Shown one piece after another: positions 17,564-25,774 of a stretch of 64,000 bases of DNA (within the stretch, counting starts at the first letter, position 1; each line of letters starts with the position of its first letter). The stretch comes from CAZTTG01 sp964615935 (GTDB lineage: Bacteria; Planctomycetota; UBA1135; GCA-002686595). A program made the translations under genes and the position numbers. The notes beneath the pieces are model-generated. The model made no database searches. It was not told where the DNA came from and saw only the letters and a list, made by a program, of their open reading frames with translations. The stretch is from NCBI GenBank assembly GCA_964615935.1, contig CAZTTG010000001.1:89784-153783 (forward strand), written 5' to 3'.

Positions 17564-18889
17564 TCAGGCTTTCGAGACCTTCATGCTGGCGGGGTCGAAG
17601 CGCCAGTCCCCGCCCTCCCACAGGGCGCGCGTGGCCAGGTCTACGACGACCATCACCCGCAGGCCGATGTCGACCGGCGAGCGCACTTCCTCGCGCGTGC
17701 GCATGCAGCGCCACCAGTCGAGCCGGTGCTCGTCCTGGTCGTTCTGGACCGCCTGACAGGCCAGGTCCACCGGATCGACGTCGTCCACGTACTCGCGCTC
17801 GGGGTCGACCTTCACCCGGTTGCCGCCGATGCTCATGTTGCCCTGGTTGCCGCGCACCAGGACGCTGAGGCCGGTCTCGTTGCAGGTGGAGCCCATGACC
17901 ACCATGATGTGGTCCTTCTCGAACTCGATCGTCAGGTTGATCTGGTCGTGGTTCTCCATCTCCTTGTCCATGATGTGCCGGCCGCAGGCGGTGACCCGCG
18001 TCGGCCATCCGGGCTGGATGGCATCCATCAGGGGCGTCATCTGGTGCACCAGGAGGTCGCCGATGATCCCGGTGGAGAACTTGCGGTACCGCCGCCAGCG
18101 CCAGTAGACCAGGGGATTCCAGGGCTGGGGACCCAGCGGGCCGCACCAGGCGTCCCAGTCGAGGCCCGGACCGGGCTCGACCCCCTCCTTGACCTCGTAG
18201 TAGTTCCACTCGCCGTCGGGGGAGTTGCGGCAGTAGCTGGTCTGGCTGCAGGTCGGGTGGCCGACGGCGCCCTCGGCCAGCAGCCGCCGGGCGTCGGCGT
18301 ACATGGGAAGGGACATCTTCTGGGTGCCCACCTGGAGCACCCGGTCGTGGGAGTGCACCACCTCGCGCAGCTCGATGGCCTCGGGGAGCCGCAGCGTCAT
18401 GGGCTTCTCGACGTAGACGTCCTTGCCGGCCACGATGGCGTCGGCGGCCATCTGCGCGTGCCAGTGCTCGGGTGAGGCGATGAGCACGCCGTGGATGTCG
18501 TCGCGCGCCAGCATGTCGCGGTAGTCGCGGTACTTGTCGACCTGGATGCCCTGCCGCCGGGCGCAGGCCTCCTGCGTCGAGTCGAGCCGCATCTGGCACA
18601 CGTCGGCGAGCGCCACGATGTGCACCTTCTCGCGGCCCTTCTCGGCGGCGCCCATGATCGCGCTGCAGTGCCCGTTGCCCATGCCGCCGGTGCCGATCAA
18701 GCCCATGCGGATGGTCTCGTCGGGACCCAGCTCCGCGGGCGGCCGGGCCTCGCCGAGGGTGAGCTTCTTCGCGCCGGTGGGCGAGCGGGCCGAGCCCAGC
18801 ACCGTCGCGGCGCCCGCCATGGCCGCCGTCCTCGCCAGGAAGTCGCGCCGGGTCTGCTGTTCGCGCCCGGATCGGGATTCGTTCGTCAT
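17564..18889 (-). CDS. Tat-exported Gfo/Idh/MocA family oxidoreductase, first gene of the operon
   Basis: 441 residues. Twin-arginine signal QTRRDFLARTAAMAGAATVL; Rossmann fold beginning RMGLIGTGGMGNGHCSAIMG; motif VYVEKPMTLRLPEAIELREV with the catalytic-type E-K-P intact; then a GQ/NAM-like substrate domain with SPDGEWNYYEV and PWNPLVYWRWRRYRKFSTGI. This looks like the planctomycete group of exported Gfo/Idh enzymes. As the upstream gene it probably defines the operon promoter in the 240 bases before 18889. It differs from the downstream paralogue, in which the E-K-P lysine is lost, so the pair may have split roles. Confidence 0.92.
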   Translation of the reverse strand: MTNESRSGREQQTRRDFLARTAAMAGAATVLGSARSPTGAKKLTLGEARPPAELGPDETIRMGLIGTGGMGNGHCSAIMGAAEKGREKVHIVALADVCQMRLDSTQEACARRQGIQVDKYRDYRDMLARDDIHGVLIASPEHWHAQMAADAIVAGKDVYVEKPMTLRLPEAIELREVVHSHDRVLQVGTQKMSLPMYADARRLLAEGAVGHPTCSQTSYCRNSPDGEWNYYEVKEGVEPGPGLDWDAWCGPLGPQPWNPLVYWRWRRYRKFSTGIIGDLLVHQMTPLMDAIQPGWPTRVTACGRHIMDKEMENHDQINLTIEFEKDHIMVVMGSTCNETGLSVLVRGNQGNMSIGGNRVKVDPEREYVDDVDPVDLACQAVQNDQDEHRLDWWRCMRTREEVRSPVDIGLRVMVVVDLATRALWEGGDWRFDPASMKVSKA

Positions 18890-19133
18890 GACTTCAATCG
18901 CCTCCGTTCAGGGCTCTCGTGCCCGGCCCCCCGCCGCGCGCGGTCCGTTCCGCCGCGATCGGGGTCCGCGATGGGCGGACGAAGTGCCCCTTATACCAGG
19001 GAGTGGCCCGGGACCGCGACCGGCGGCGGGCGGAACCGGGCGGGGGCCCGATTCCCCGCCCGGGGACCCCGGTTTCGAACCGGGTTCCGTGCGCGGAACG
19101 CGCGGTGCTCGCTCCTAGGCCTGAAATAAGCGC

Positions 19134-19991
19134 TCAGCGAGTCGCTCGCGCCTCCCGCTCGACCAGCTCGCTGAAGGCGCCGCGCAGCCGGGCGTAGACC
19201 GGGCCCGGGCAGCCATCGCCGATCCGCTTGCCGGCGACCTCGATCACCGGCACCAGCTCGCGGGACGAGCTGCAGATGAAGGTCTCCTGCGCCGCGTCGA
19301 GCTCCTCCAGGCTTGCGGCGAGCATCTCGACCTCGAGCCCCTGCTCCGCGGCGATCTCCAGGACCGCCCGACGGGTGACGCCCTCGAGCACGCCACCCGG
19401 AGCCGTGCGCAGCGCGCCCCCGATCACCGCGAAGAAGTTCGAGCTGCTGCCCTCGAGGATGCGTCCCTGCTCGTCCAGCATCAGGTGCTCGAAGGCCTCG
19501 CGGGTCCCCAGGGGATAGGGCATGCGCTCGATCACGAACTCGGCCACCTTCACCAGCGGTCGCTCGCGACGCAGCTCGGGCGCGATCCGCAGGCACACGC
19601 CCTCGGAGAGGAAGCGCTCGGGGATGGGCGCGAAGGGCGTGAGCGCGATGAGGACGCGGCTCTCCGGATCCAGCTCGACCGCCGGCCGGTCGAGCACCAC
19701 GAAGAGCACCAGCGACTCGGGGTGCGGGCTGCGGCTGACCGCCTCGTGCAGGCTGCCGCACAGGAGCCCGCGGTCCAGGCGCTGCGACCAGCCCAGGAGC
19801 GACATCGACTGCTCCGCCCGCGCCAGGTGGGCGTCGAGCCTCAGGAAGCGGTCGTGTCGGTAAGTCCTCAGTCCGGAGTAGACCCCCGGCGGCAGGCCGC
19901 GCAGCAGCTCGTGTACCCTGACGGTCCCCTCCGGAATCGGCAGGGGCCGGGGCCCGGAGGGGGTCGCGGAGTAGAGCTGGATGTCGGTCAT
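19134..19991 (-). CDS. class IV PLP-dependent aminotransferase (BCAT/ADC lyase fold)
   Basis: 285 residues of the fold-type IV PLP family. Visible blocks are VYSGLRTYRHDRFLRLDAHL near 36, a Lys in LVKVAEFVIER (likely PLP Schiff base), EHLMLDEQGRILEGSSSNFF, VLEGVTRRAVLEIAAEQGLE and AAQETFICSSSRELVPV. Members are branched-chain or D-amino-acid aminotransferases, or 4-amino-4-deoxychorismate lyases; the sequence does not settle which. A second, clearer BCAT lies at 50834-51754, so this one probably has another role. Start: ATG at 19991 opens the conserved N-terminal strand; longer frames upstream are Arg/Ser-rich and unlikely. A -10-like TAGGAT lies at 20015-20020. Confidence 0.85.
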   Translation of the reverse strand: MTDIQLYSATPSGPRPLPIPEGTVRVHELLRGLPPGVYSGLRTYRHDRFLRLDAHLARAEQSMSLLGWSQRLDRGLLCGSLHEAVSRSPHPESLVLFVVLDRPAVELDPESRVLIALTPFAPIPERFLSEGVCLRIAPELRRERPLVKVAEFVIERMPYPLGTREAFEHLMLDEQGRILEGSSSNFFAVIGGALRTAPGGVLEGVTRRAVLEIAAEQGLEVEMLAASLEELDAAQETFICSSSRELVPVIEVAGKRIGDGCPGPVYARLRGAFSELVEREARATR

Positions 19992-20014
19992 GGCCCGAAC
20001 GGGTGGCGAGCGGC

Positions 20015-20020
20015 ATCCTA
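20015..20020 (-). promoter_or_regulatory. -10-like hexamer TAGGAT before the class IV aminotransferase
   Basis: On the minus strand TAGGAT lies 23 bases before the ATG at 19991, inside CTCTAGGATG. It matches the recurring CTAGRnT pattern of this window. No -35 box is visible. Confidence 0.35.
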
Positions 20021-20068
20021 GAGCGGCGGCGCCGCCGCCATCAACCGAAGCCGGAGGAAGAAGAGGCC

Positions 20069-20164
20069 ATGAAGCCGATCCCGCTCCCGTTTCTCGCGCT
20101 CCTCGGCCTCGCGTCGGGCCGAAGAGGTCGCCCCGAACCTCGGGGAGTGAGGAGGTCGCCATGA
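20069..20164 (+). CDS. 31-codon leader ORF coupled to the P1 peptidase gene
   Basis: A short frame with a good ribosome site (GGAGGAAGAAGAGG) starts MKPIPLPFLALLGLASG, which is hydrophobic like a signal peptide, and ends in TGA overlapping the next gene's ATG (ATGA). It could be a leader peptide that couples translation, or the true signal peptide of the peptidase with a frameshift between them. Only the sequence layout supports it. Confidence 0.35.
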   Translation: MKPIPLPFLALLGLASGRRGRPEPRGVRRSP

Positions 20165-21249
20165 TCCTGCTGACCGCGCTGGCCCTGGGAATCGCCCTCC
20201 AGGGCACCGCTCCGCATCGCGCGCGTGACCTGGGCGTGCTCATCGGCGAGCTCGAGCCCGGTCCCCTCGACGCCATCACCGACGTGGAGGGCGTGGGGGT
20301 GGGCCACTGCACCCTCCGTCAGGGCGAGGACGTCCGCACCGGCGTGACCGTGGTGGTGCCCTGCCTGGGCGAGAACGCCTACTGGCGCAAGGTGCCGGCC
20401 GCGGTGGTCACCGCCAACGGCTACGGCAAGGCCGCGGGCTTCACCCAGGTGGAGGAGCTGGGCGAGATCGAGGCCCCCATCGCGCTGACCAACACGCTGT
20501 CGGTTGGCACCGCCCTGCAGGCCCTGGTGGCGGGCTGCCTCGAGCTCGAGGGCAACCGAGCGGTGCGCTCGATCAACGTCGTGGTGGGCGAGACCAACGA
20601 CGGGTGGCTGAGCGACATCCGCGGCCTGCACGTGAAGGCCGAGCACGTGATGAAGGCCTGGCGGGACGCGAGGAGCGGCCCCGTGGCCGAGGGCTGCGTG
20701 GGCGCCGGGACGGGCACCCTGTGCCTGGGCTACAAGGGGGGCATCGGCACCGCCTCGCGGCGGGCGCAGGCGGGGGGGCGCACCTGGACGGTGGGCGTCC
20801 TGGTCCAGAGCAACTTCGGCGGCAGTCTGCGCATCGACGGGCGCCGCTTCCCGCCGCCGGTGCCGGAGCCGCGGAAGGAGGACGGGTCCTGCATGGTCCT
20901 GATCGCCACCGACGCGCCCCTGGATGCGCGCCTCCTGAAGCGGCTGGCGCGGCGCTCCTTCCTGGGGCTGGGCCGCTCCGGGGCGGTCATGTCCAACGGC
21001 AGCGGCGACTACGCGGTGGCCTTCTCGACCTTCGCCGGAAATCGGATCGACCCGAATCGGAAGGAGCCTGTGGCGGTCACCGTCCTGCCCGACCGCTGCA
21101 TGACGCCGCTCTTCCAGGCCGTCGCCGAGGCGGCCGAGGAGGCGGTCCTCAACTCGCTCTTCGCCGCCACCACCACCACCGGCCGCGCCGGCCACACCGC
21201 CGAGGCCATCGAGCTCGAGGCGGTGCGGCGCCTCGTGCGCGATCGCTGA
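20161..21249 (+). CDS. P1 family peptidase (DmpA/L-aminopeptidase D-esterase type)
   Basis: 362 residues of the self-cleaving P1 (DmpA) family, Ntn-like hydrolases that cut themselves before a Ser that becomes the nucleophile. Blocks: GPLDAITDVEGVGVGHCTL, RTGVTVVVPCLGENAYWRKV, AVVTANGYGKAAGFTQVEEL, VVGETNDGWLSDIRG, VGAGTGTLCLGYKGGIGTAS, and the cleavage/nucleophile region SNGSGDYAVAFSTF. The start at 20161 has GAGGAGG 8 bases upstream and gives a short hydrophobic N-terminus (MILLTALALGIALQG), possibly a signal peptide. Enzymes of this family release N-terminal residues from peptides or amides; substrate unknown. The DUF445 gene follows after 35 bases. Confidence 0.93.
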   Translation: MILLTALALGIALQGTAPHRARDLGVLIGELEPGPLDAITDVEGVGVGHCTLRQGEDVRTGVTVVVPCLGENAYWRKVPAAVVTANGYGKAAGFTQVEELGEIEAPIALTNTLSVGTALQALVAGCLELEGNRAVRSINVVVGETNDGWLSDIRGLHVKAEHVMKAWRDARSGPVAEGCVGAGTGTLCLGYKGGIGTASRRAQAGGRTWTVGVLVQSNFGGSLRIDGRRFPPPVPEPRKEDGSCMVLIATDAPLDARLLKRLARRSFLGLGRSGAVMSNGSGDYAVAFSTFAGNRIDPNRKEPVAVTVLPDRCMTPLFQAVAEAAEEAVLNSLFAATTTTGRAGHTAEAIELEAVRRLVRDR

Positions 21250-21284
21250 TCACCCCCCCCCACCCACGACCCGAAGCAGTGTAG

Positions 21285-21890
21285 ATGAGCACCCTCGTGA
21301 TCTGGATCGGCGTGCCGCTCCTCGGCGGCCTCATCGGCTATCTGACCAATCGCATCGCGGTGAGGATGATCTTCCGCCCGGTCGAGCCCGTCCGCGTGAT
21401 GGGGTTGAGCTTCCAGGGAGTGCTGGCCCGGCGCCAGCGCGAGCTCGCCGGCAGCGTGGGGCGGGTGGTCGGCGACCACCTGGTCGAGCGCGAGGACATC
21501 CTCCGCTGCTTCGAGCGGGTCGACCTGGAGGGCCTCCTGGGCGACGTCCTGGAGCGGGGCCTGGCGCCCAAGATCGAGGAGCTGCGCCGCCTGCCGCTGG
21601 TGGGCAAGATGCTGACCGAGGAGCGCGTGGACGACCTGCGTCAGGCGGTCCTGCGGTCCCTGCTGCGCCGCCGTGAGCTGATGTTCGACGGCCTCGAGCG
21701 AGCCCTGGAGCAGGGCCTGGACATTCGCGAGATGGTGGCCGAGAAGGTGGCCGCCTTCCCGGTGGCCCGGCTCCAGGAGCTGGTGCTCGAGGTGGCCGCG
21801 CGCGAGCTCCGCACGATCGAGATCCTGGGGGGGGTCCTGGGCCTGGCCATCGGCCTGGCCCAGGCCGCTCTGATCGCGATCCTGGCCTGA
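21285..21890 (+). CDS. DUF445 family membrane protein
   Basis: 201 residues. The N-terminal hydrophobic helix with STLVIWIGVPLLGGLIGYLT, then NRIAVRMIFRPVEPVRVMGL, is the hallmark of DUF445 (YheB/YtxB-like): a helix, then an N-R-I-A-V/I-x-M-x-F-R-P motif, then G-V-L-A-R-R-Q. A helical middle region follows and a hydrophobic C-terminal helix (ILGGVLGLAIGLAQAALIAI) closes it, so both ends touch the membrane. Function is unknown across the family. It is probably co-transcribed with the P1 peptidase. Confidence 0.9.
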   Translation: MSTLVIWIGVPLLGGLIGYLTNRIAVRMIFRPVEPVRVMGLSFQGVLARRQRELAGSVGRVVGDHLVEREDILRCFERVDLEGLLGDVLERGLAPKIEELRRLPLVGKMLTEERVDDLRQAVLRSLLRRRELMFDGLERALEQGLDIREMVAEKVAAFPVARLQELVLEVAARELRTIEILGGVLGLAIGLAQAALIAILA

Positions 21891-22000
21891 GCGGCTCCTG
21901 GGGGCCGTCCAGGCCTTGTGCCGCCCCCCCGGGTCCTCTTCGTGGACCGATTGCTCGCGGTGTCCCCACCCACCCCGCCTATCCTCTGCCCGAGCCCGGG

Positions 22001-22262
22001 ACCACGCTGGGCACGTGGCACCGGCTGGCCACCTGCATCAAGCTGCAGGGTCGGCTCGAGGAGGCGGAGGCCATGACGAGGGAGGTGCTCGAGGCCAAGC
22101 GCCTCCATCTCACGGAGAACAGCCCCTACACGGTGGACGAGGTCAATGACCCGGCGTCTCTCCTCCACGACCCGGGACGCCGAGGCCGAGGCGCTGCTCA
22201 CGCGGACCCTGGAGATTCGCCAGGAGAAGAGCGGCCGCTTCGCGGAGGCCGAGGAGGAGTAG
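22001..22262 (+). pseudogene. remnant of a tetratricopeptide-repeat protein
   Basis: The sequence encodes LATCIKLQGRLEEAEAMTRE then VLEAKRLHL in one frame. After about 22155-22175 it continues in another frame as TRDAEAEALLTRTLEIRQEK, ending at TAG 22262. Both pieces fit the TPR/kinesin-light-chain consensus (L-A-x-x-x-x-x-x-G-R-x-x-E-A-E-x-x-x-R-x-x-L-E). There is no start and the frame is broken, so this is the decayed 3' end of a TPR gene. It occupies most of the 400 bases between the DUF445 and VIT/VWA genes. Confidence 0.6.
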
Positions 22263-22291
22263 GCGGGATCGCGCCCGTCACCCCCTCCGGC

Positions 22292-25200
22292 TCATTCCTC
22301 GAGGGTCAGCGTCCCGATGTCGTGCATCTCCCCCACCTCGGTCAGGGGGACGACCACCTCCTGGCGTCGCTCGTCGGGCGTGCCCCAGCCCAGGTAGACC
22401 GCGGCGTGGGCCCGGGTGCGCACCTTCGAGCGGCTCGGATCGCCCGAGTAGTAGTGGGCCCCGATCCGGAACTCGCCGGCCGCGCCATTCCGCAGCACGT
22501 ACATCTCGGGCCCGTAGCCCTGGGTGACGTCGTCGGTCAGCTCCCCTCCGAGCTCGGTCTCGCGGTGCTGGTAGTAACAGCGCTCTCCGGTGGGCTCGAG
22601 CACGTGCAGGTCCACGTCGGTGCGGTCGGTGTTCCAGGTGATGGTGACCAGCAGGTCGGCCTGCTGCGGCTCGAAGCGGCCGTAGAGCTCGTCCAGGCGC
22701 GCGGTGGCGTATCCCGAGAGCACCCGGCCCAGCCCCTCGGCGTGGGAGCTGCGCAGGAAGTGCAGGTAGTCCAGGCCGACGATGCGCCGGAAGGCGCCGA
22801 AGCGCTGCGGCCACTCGCCCGCCAGCGCCACCTCGTACCACAGGAGCGCCAGATCGGACTTCCCCGCCCGCGCCAGGCAGCGCGCCATGGCGAGGTAGGT
22901 CTGCGGCTCGTAGGGCCGGGCGCGGGCGACGCGGCGGTACAGGTGGTAGGCGTGGCCCGCCGGCCCCCAGTGCATGGCGTGGGTGCCGACGTCGCGGGCC
23001 ACGACGCCGTCGCCGGGGTTCAGCTCGACCAGGGTGGAGAGGGCGCGCAGGGCGTCCCCGGGGCCGTGGGGCTCGAGGCGCCGGAGGGCCTCCGCCAGGA
23101 GGGCCTCGTAGTCGGGCTCGCCGCTCTCCAGGGCCCGGCGGTGGGCCTCCGGCAGCTCGTCGATCCGCCGGCAGGCGCAGTCGAGCGGCCGCGGCTCGAC
23201 CCGGAAGGCGTCCTCGGGCAGGGCGGCCGCGACGGTGGCCAGCGCGGGGGGGAACTCGAACTCCACGCCGGGCACCTCCCCCATCCTGTCGAGGAAGGCG
23301 AGGAAGCGGGCCTTGGGGCTCTCCAGCACGGATCCCAGCGAGCGCAGGGTCTGGCTCACCAGAGCGGCCACCCCGATGCCGCGCACCACCTCGGCGTCCT
23401 CGGCCGGCTCGATCCCGTGGCGCCGGTAGTCCTCCTCGCTCTCCAGCATGAGCAGCGAGCAGGTCTGGCCGGTGACCCGGAAGTGCGTCGCGAAGGAGCG
23501 GGCCTGCTCCTCGATCGGCCGGCCGAGCTCCTCGAGCTGGGCCACGGCGATCTCCCCGAAGGCGCGGCCGGCGAGCGCGGAGGCGAGCGCGGAGTCGATG
23601 CGGGTGCGCACGGCGGTCGCGGCTCCCATCTGGGAGAGGGAGAGCTCGATCTCGTCCCCCGCCGCCGGGCGGCCGCGGCCGACGAGCTTCAGGGTCTGGC
23701 CGGGGAAGAGCGTCTTCGGCCGACCGGCGAGCAGCAGGTCGCGGCAGCCCGGCACGAAGACCCCGTCGATGCGCCACGGGCGGCTGCGGTGCGCCGTCGA
23801 GGCGGCGGCCACCTCCGAGGGGCCGGTGACCGAGAAGACCGCGCCCCCGCTCTCCCGCGCCAGGTGGGCCAGAACGCGCTCGTCGGTGCCGCCCAGGCCC
23901 GTGGTGTAGGCGAAGAGGGAGCCTCCGCTGCCTGGATCGAGCATGTCCGAGAGCGCGTGCACGTCGTCCTCTCCCCAGCTCGCGGCGCCGTCGCTCATCA
24001 GGAAGGCGTCCCAGCTCGCCGCGCGGGAGGCGGCCCAGGGCGGGCTCGCTGCCGCCCGCAGCGCCGCGCCCAGGTCGGTCGCGCCCTCGAGGGCCAGGGT
24101 GTGGGCGTGGTCGACGAGGTCGGCCACCGCGAGCCCGTCGTTGGGCTGCAGTCCGCCCCGCCACCAGGTGGTGTCCACGTCGAAGAAGAGCACTCCGAAG
24201 TGCGCGATCGAGTCGCGGTTGTTCTCGAGGATCGCCCGCACGAGGTCGAGCCAGACGGGGAAGCGGTCCCGGGAGGAGTAGGAGGTGTCCACCAGGAACA
24301 CGGCCGTCGTGGAGCCGGCGCCCTGCTCGACGGGGATCTCGGGTCGGAAGGCGAGGGCGAAGTACTCCGCAGCGGAGCCCGGCGGGCTGGTCAGCGCGCT
24401 CACGCCGGCGCCGGGGATGCGCACGCGGAAGCTGCGCTCTCCGGGATGCGACCAGGACCAGCGCTGCTGCGCTCCGTCGAGGACGGGGTCCGCGGCGGGC
24501 GAGACCGCGACGCGGGCTCCCGGCGGGGCGGCCACGTGCAGGTCTACGTCGACGTCGGGGATGTCGGCGGGCAGGTGGAGGGCGTACTCGAGGTCCTCTC
24601 CGGCGCGCGCGAGGTCCAGGTCGTAGCCGACGACCACGCGGTGGAGCCGCTTCGGGGCCAGGGGGAAGACGCGCGCCCGGAAGACGCCGGCCCCGGCCCA
24701 CTCCATGAGGGCCGGGTCCACGTTCTGGCGCACGGTCTCGCCGTAGGCGAAGGCGGCCTTCTCGCGCGGCACCATGCGCGCCTCGCGCGGCTCGATCCAG
24801 GAGCCGGAGCGGTCGCCGCGGATGTCCTCGGGCCGGTGGCCCAGGCGCGTGCGGACGCCTTGCTCGAAGAAGCCCGGCTCGGGCTCGCCCTCGTCCTCCC
24901 ACACCTCGCCGCCGAAGGCGAGGTAGTACGGAGAGGCGCCATCGGGGAGCCTCAGCTTGAAGGTGCCCTCGAGCTGCTGCTCGCGGTCGTTGAAGTAGAA
25001 GCAGTCCAGCACGACGCGGGCGCGGTGCCCCTCGATCCAGACGCCCGCCTGCATCCCCTTCATGGGGAGCTCCTCGCCGTCTCCGATGGAGAGGGTGGAG
25101 TCGTTGGGCGCGGCGGCGGCGCGCTGCCAGGTGTCGGTGGGGACCGGGCGGCTCTCGTCCTTGGCCTCCATGCCTCCGCTGGGCGAGCCTCCGCCGATGC

Positions 25201-25525
25201 CGAAGCCGGCCGACGGGGTCGTGGGGCCTCCGGGACCGGGCGTGGACGGGCCTGCGAAGACCTGCCGCTCCGCGGGCGCTTCGGCGACCGGCTCCCCTTC
25301 CGACCTCGCGATGCGGGCGTCCAGGCCCAGGCTCGCGTCGGGTGCGTCCGCGAGGAGTGCATCCTCGCCGGTGGCCTCGGCCTCCTCGTCCCCGGCCGGT
25401 GCAGGCCAGGGGCCTTCGGACGGGCGCAGGATGGAGTGGTCGGCGGGGAGGGGGTGCTCGGGTCCCTTGGGACCACTGCCGCAGCCGGCGATCAGGAGGA
25501 GGAGCGGGACGAGCCTGGAGTTCAT
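22292..25525 (-). CDS. VIT/VWA domain lipoprotein with C-terminal DUF2135-like domain
   Basis: 1077 residues. The start MNSRLVPLLLLIAGCGSGPK carries a lipobox (LIAGC). A low-complexity Pro/Ala/Asp-rich stretch runs to about 160. A VIT domain (about 165-290) follows, with RVVLDCFYFNDREQQLEGTF and LRLPDGASPYYLAFGGEVWE. The VWA domain near 390-560 opens TTAVFLVDTSYSSRD, a MIDAS-like D-x-S-x-S. TPR-like helices lie near 860-930. The C-terminus, LVTITWNTDRTDVDLHVLEP with ELTDDVTQGYGPEMYVL, is like DUF2135. Longer frames upstream run through GC-rich repeats and are unlikely. Inter-alpha-trypsin-inhibitor-like proteins of this type are usually surface adhesion or matrix proteins; partner unknown. 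Confidence 0.85.
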   Translation of the reverse strand: MNSRLVPLLLLIAGCGSGPKGPEHPLPADHSILRPSEGPWPAPAGDEEAEATGEDALLADAPDASLGLDARIARSEGEPVAEAPAERQVFAGPSTPGPGGPTTPSAGFGIGGGSPSGGMEAKDESRPVPTDTWQRAAAAPNDSTLSIGDGEELPMKGMQAGVWIEGHRARVVLDCFYFNDREQQLEGTFKLRLPDGASPYYLAFGGEVWEDEGEPEPGFFEQGVRTRLGHRPEDIRGDRSGSWIEPREARMVPREKAAFAYGETVRQNVDPALMEWAGAGVFRARVFPLAPKRLHRVVVGYDLDLARAGEDLEYALHLPADIPDVDVDLHVAAPPGARVAVSPAADPVLDGAQQRWSWSHPGERSFRVRIPGAGVSALTSPPGSAAEYFALAFRPEIPVEQGAGSTTAVFLVDTSYSSRDRFPVWLDLVRAILENNRDSIAHFGVLFFDVDTTWWRGGLQPNDGLAVADLVDHAHTLALEGATDLGAALRAAASPPWAASRAASWDAFLMSDGAASWGEDDVHALSDMLDPGSGGSLFAYTTGLGGTDERVLAHLARESGGAVFSVTGPSEVAAASTAHRSRPWRIDGVFVPGCRDLLLAGRPKTLFPGQTLKLVGRGRPAAGDEIELSLSQMGAATAVRTRIDSALASALAGRAFGEIAVAQLEELGRPIEEQARSFATHFRVTGQTCSLLMLESEEDYRRHGIEPAEDAEVVRGIGVAALVSQTLRSLGSVLESPKARFLAFLDRMGEVPGVEFEFPPALATVAAALPEDAFRVEPRPLDCACRRIDELPEAHRRALESGEPDYEALLAEALRRLEPHGPGDALRALSTLVELNPGDGVVARDVGTHAMHWGPAGHAYHLYRRVARARPYEPQTYLAMARCLARAGKSDLALLWYEVALAGEWPQRFGAFRRIVGLDYLHFLRSSHAEGLGRVLSGYATARLDELYGRFEPQQADLLVTITWNTDRTDVDLHVLEPTGERCYYQHRETELGGELTDDVTQGYGPEMYVLRNGAAGEFRIGAHYYSGDPSRSKVRTRAHAAVYLGWGTPDERRQEVVVPLTEVGEMHDIGTLTLEE

Positions 25526-25676
25526 GTCGGCTGCTCCGGTCGGAGGATCGGTCCCGGGGTCGGGCGGGAATCGCGCGCTGCTGCCGGGTGGGAGGGGGGT
25601 GGGCCGTGGGTGGGCCTCGCCGAGGGACGACAGGCTAGCATTCGAGGTCTCGGGGGTCACATGGGGTGGCGGGTGT

Positions 25677-25690
25677 GGGGGGGGGGGGGG
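25677..25690. repeat. run of 14 G in a 250-base intergenic region
   Basis: Fourteen G followed by AAAAACCGCC and a long G/C low-complexity stretch to about 25770. It lies upstream of the VIT/VWA lipoprotein gene and downstream of the SenB gene. It may be a real quadruplex-forming tract or a sequencing-prone homopolymer. The rest of the gap shows no gene. Confidence 0.6.
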
Positions 25691-25774
25691 AAAAACCGCC
25701 AAAACCCGGCCCCCGGGCGGCCCGGGCCCCCCCCACAACCCGCACAGGGACCGGGGGGGCCCCCGCGACGCCCG

